Shown here in pieces: positions 31,634-32,859 of a DNA stretch of 32,859 bases (positions within the stretch are counted from its first letter, which is position 1; each line of letters starts with the position of its first letter). The DNA is from Acidobacteriota bacterium (lineage in GTDB: Bacteria; Acidobacteriota; Terriglobia; Versatilivoradales; Versatilivoraceae). Under the pieces are notes generated by a model. That model worked only from the letters and a program-made list of their open reading frames with translations, had not been told where the DNA came from and searched no databases. The translations under genes were made by a program, and so were the position numbers. Location of the stretch: the NCBI GenBank assembly GCA_022616615.1, contig JAKEER010000100.1, positions 1-32,859 of the forward strand, read 5' to 3'.

Positions 31634-32629
31634 ATGGGAACAATCCTGGTGACAGGTGGGGCGGGCTACGTGGGTTCTCACACGGTCAAGCGTCTTCGCG
31701 ATGAAGGCATCGATTGCATCGTGTTAGACAACCTGACACGTGGACATCGAGAACTTGTCAAGGATGCAAGACTGGTCGAGGGTGATTTGGGCGATGCTCC
31801 ACTACTGAAGTCAATCTTCAAAGAAAATGATATTCGGGCCGTTATGCATTTCTCTGCGTTCGCATATGTCGAAGAATCCGTTAGTGACCCTGCAAAGTAT
31901 TATCGAAACAACGTTAGCTCTACGGTGACGCTGCTGAGTTGCATGCTCGAAGCAGGGCTGTCTAGTCTCATCTTCTCGTCTACGTGCGCAACCTACGGAG
32001 TTCCACTCCGAATCCCAATCACGGAGGATCACCCTCAGAATCCGATCAATCCCTACGGCGCGACGAAGGCAATGGTTGAGCGAATCTTGAAAGACTTTAA
32101 TAGTGCCTACGGATTGAGCTACGTTTCCTTTCGTTATTTCAACGCCGCTGGAGCCGACCCAGAAGGTGAGATAGGTGAATGGCATGAGCCCGAAACACAT
32201 CTGATTCCATCGGTTCTGGAGACGGCCTGCGGTCTGCGGGATTCTGTGCGCGTCTATGGGGCGGATTATCCTACGCAAGACGGGACTTGCGTGCGTGACT
32301 ACATACATGTCTGCGATCTAGCAGACGCCCACATTCTTGGTCTTAAGTACCTGCTGGGTGGTGGCAGCAGTGATTTCTTTAATTTGGGGAACGGGAATGG
32401 CTTTTCGGTCAAGGAAGTAATCGAAATGGCCAGCCGGGTGACAGGTTCCACAGTTCCCACAGTCTACGCTCCGAGGCGTCCAGGCGATCCTCCAGTTCTG
32501 GTGGGGAGCTCAGAAAAAGCCAAGAAGATTCTGAACTGGAAACCTAAATTTTCCCAGCTCGACCAAATCCTGAGCACGGCCTGGATTTGGCAACAGAAGC
32601 TCAATGCTCGGCGACAGCAAGCCAAGTGA
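31634..32629 (+). CDS. galE: UDP-glucose/GlcNAc 4-epimerase
   Basis: A complete 331-residue extended SDR enzyme with the NAD-binding TGGAGYVGSH (7-16), catalytic SST (115-117), Tyr141/Lys145 in NPYGATKAMVE, RYFNAAGADPEGEIGE after the active site, and QDGTCVRDYIHVCDLADAH. This is the standard GalE signature, unlike the more divergent epimerase at 7238. It interconverts UDP-Glc and UDP-Gal (or the GlcNAc pair) in the cytoplasm for use in the glycan. The ATG follows AAGGAG by 13 bases, rather far; no alternative in-frame start is better. It has its own upstream gap and could be transcribed separately. Confidence 0.95.
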   Translation: MGTILVTGGAGYVGSHTVKRLRDEGIDCIVLDNLTRGHRELVKDARLVEGDLGDAPLLKSIFKENDIRAVMHFSAFAYVEESVSDPAKYYRNNVSSTVTLLSCMLEAGLSSLIFSSTCATYGVPLRIPITEDHPQNPINPYGATKAMVERILKDFNSAYGLSYVSFRYFNAAGADPEGEIGEWHEPETHLIPSVLETACGLRDSVRVYGADYPTQDGTCVRDYIHVCDLADAHILGLKYLLGGGSSDFFNLGNGNGFSVKEVIEMASRVTGSTVPTVYAPRRPGDPPVLVGSSEKAKKILNWKPKFSQLDQILSTAWIWQQKLNARRQQAK

Positions 32630-32695
32630 GAGGAATCGCTGATTTCATCGGCAAATTCGACGACAGCGTTGTAAACTGAGCTCACTTCTTACTTA

Positions 32696-32812
32696 CGGCG
32701 GCCTGCGCCGGATAACGTGGTGCACCAGAGCCGAGAAAGGTTGTAGTCGCCGGTAAGGCACCGTTCTGACCACGGGATACCGCCAAAGGAAGCCGTGGCC
32801 TGCGGCCACGGC
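32696..32812. repeat. Pair of GC-rich hairpins after galE
   Basis: CGGCG-GCCTG-CGCCG (32696-32710) and GCCGTGGCC-TGC-GGCCACGGC (32792-32812, perfect 9 bp, 3-base loop) share a CCTGCG core at or next to the loop. They may be REP-like elements or the galE transcript end. The rest of 32630-32859 shows no gene. Confidence 0.5.
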
Positions 32813-32859
32813 GAGAGTGGTTCGTCGCCACCTCTTGGCAGCAAGGCTGACCCGCTAGC

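Noticed and set aside
1-32859. CRISPR arrays, tRNA or rRNA genes, complete insertion sequences, c-di-GMP riboswitches
   Set aside because: I looked for regular spaced repeats, cloverleaf and T-loop patterns, transposase motifs and GEMM-type sequence and found none that hold up.

Overview
The window is a surface- or extracellular-polysaccharide biosynthesis and decoration locus from a Gram-negative-type bacterium. Base composition looks mid-50s % GC by eye. No ribosomal or housekeeping marker allows a firm taxonomic call. A Proteobacteria-style GTCATGCCCG/CGGGCATCCAG palindrome, a CCCTCGCTGGCGCTTCGGGCTT-type inverted repeat that I recall from planctomycete-like genomes, and FN3-bearing secreted proteins suggest an uncultivated environmental lineage (Nitrospirota, Acidobacteriota, Planctomycetota or NC10-like); I cannot choose between them. 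All genes but one lie on the + strand.

Layout. (1) 1-3657: the 3' part of an MBOAT acyltransferase fused to an SGNH domain, a stand-alone acyl/peptidyl carrier protein, and an amino-acid adenylating ligase. Together they form a Dlt-like set (DltB+DltD, DltC, DltA analogues). (2) 3697-9378: nucleotide-sugar genes: a WbpD-like acetyltransferase, WbpB/WlbA-like oxidoreductase, WbpE-like aminotransferase, second hexapeptide acyltransferase, SDR epimerase and second aminotransferase, tightly packed with overlapping starts. (3) 9513-13516: a polyprenyl-phosphate-type GT2, a UPF0104/LPG-synthase-type membrane protein and a GT39-like membrane glycosyltransferase. (4) 14044-16389: a large secreted propeller + FN3 + jelly-roll-like protein, followed by a 930-bp gap that holds an array of perfect hairpins. 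(5) 17320-20989: a methyltransferase-like gene, then a broken 3' remnant of a second adenylating ligase coupled to an acyl-CoA-dehydrogenase-like flavoprotein, then an SGNH protein. (6) 21104-21763 (minus): an exported TPR protein. (7) 22642-29689: a NodU/CmcH-type carbamoyltransferase, SxtJ-like and DUF5989-like small membrane proteins, and a complete carAB pair. (8) 30106-32629: a secreted FN3 protein and galE.

How the genes may work together. The sugar genes would make amino sugars, and the GT2, GT39 and membrane proteins would move and assemble them. Two decoration systems are apparent. One is carbamoylation, with its own carbamoyl-phosphate synthetase beside the transferase. The other is carrier-protein-dependent acylation. 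The dehydrogenase at 18690 is much closer in pattern to prolyl-S-carrier dehydrogenases (PigA/RedW/PltE type) than to beta-oxidation enzymes: the usual C-terminal catalytic Glu is Ser, and a Glu sits at the isovaleryl-CoA-dehydrogenase position. With the ligase and carrier this would make a pyrrole-2-carboxyl-like acyl group, which the MBOAT-SGNH protein could place on the glycan. That is the most interesting hypothesis here. The carrier/ligase pair is now 15 kb from the dehydrogenase, and the ligase remnant in front of the dehydrogenase marks where the cassette was rearranged.
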